This document shows, in pieces, positions 63,874-64,000 of a stretch of DNA of 64,000 bases. Source of the DNA: Terrimonas sp. (GTDB lineage: Bacteria; Bacteroidota; Bacteroidia; Chitinophagales; Chitinophagaceae); the NCBI RefSeq assembly GCF_003075435.1, contig NZ_QCZJ01000003.1, positions 282,059 to 346,058 on the forward strand, given 5' to 3'. Under the pieces are notes generated by a model. It did no database searches. It was not told the origin of the DNA and saw only the letters and a program-made list of their open reading frames with translations. Numbering within the stretch: position 1 is the first letter of the stretch; each line of letters starts with the position of its first letter. The translations under genes were made by a program, and so were the position numbers.

Positions 63874-64000
63874 TGTCATGTCCTGAAAAAAGTAGACACT
63901 ATTACTACTATTACCCTTTTTCTTTTTTTTGTTACTTTTTTTCTTTTTACAATCCACATTTTAATTGTGGATTATTATAAACTTATTTGATTTACAGCTA
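63874..64000. mobile_element. Possible left end of an IS3-family element (cut by the window edge)
   Basis: TGTCATGTCCTGAAAAAAG and the following TAGACACT resemble terminal repeats of IS3/IS150-type elements. No transposase frame is visible before the window ends. An 8-bp hairpin (AATCCACA/TGTGGATT, 63951-63973) lies inside. The call rests on the end sequence alone. Confidence 0.25.

Overview
This 64 kb window is chromosomal DNA of a Bacteroidota bacterium, most likely of the Chitinophagaceae or a close relative. The evidence is type IX secretion (T9SS) sorting domains of two classes, a FecR-SusC-SusD cluster, many secreted glycoside hydrolases, the rpmB-rpmG-DUF4295 ribosomal cluster, and Bacteroidota-type promoters (TTTG, about 20 nt, TAnnTTTG). 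Gene density is high and strand use is mixed. I see no plasmid, prophage or CRISPR signature.

Layout. 1-1.0 kb: end of an FG-GAP repeat protein and a sugar epimerase. 1.4-8.2 kb: one giant secreted gene, an esterase-like domain followed by about 20 PKD-like repeats and a T9SS tail. 8.2-12.2 kb: an operon of UbiA prenyltransferase, SDR and HAD phosphatase, divergent from a membrane glycosyltransferase; it resembles part of a polyprenyl-phosphate arabinose pathway. 12.5-13.6 kb: a degenerate IS1595-type transposase gene and tRNA-Met. 13.7-33.6 kb: a PLP enzyme, an outer-membrane barrel, and secreted carbohydrate-active proteins (DUF1080, GH95, GH31, GH32, a deacetylase-like barrel and a phosphodiesterase), interrupted by smc and a REP-associated transposase that carries its own palindrome inside its coding sequence. 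33.6-43.7 kb: housekeeping genes (YdeI-like, kdsC, glutaryl-CoA dehydrogenase, aroK, DUF423, a histidine kinase, ftsK, lolA, ubiX, a thioredoxin-like protein).

43.8-44.4 kb holds the most unusual feature: four tandem small-RNA-like units with starts 190, 190 and 179 bp apart. Each begins with the same 16-nt motif and ends in an intrinsic terminator; no protein is predicted there. It is followed by dprA and guaB. 47.2-53.9 kb is a FecR-SusC-SusD nutrient-uptake locus without an adjacent sigma factor. 54.0-57.1 kb is glycerol catabolism (glpK, glpD). 57.1-60.7 kb (minus strand) is rpmB-rpmG-DUF4295 followed by GNAT-ftsY-radical SAM. 60.8-63.8 kb holds a T9SS type-B protein and glnS. The last bases may be the end of an insertion sequence.

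Two themes recur between genes. First, short repeats with a 7-bp period lie directly after stop codons, usually in the same orientation relative to the upstream gene. Second, TAnnTTTG boxes sit only 3-7 nt before start codons, which predicts leaderless or nearly leaderless mRNAs. All functions are inferred from reading the sequence; no database search was run.
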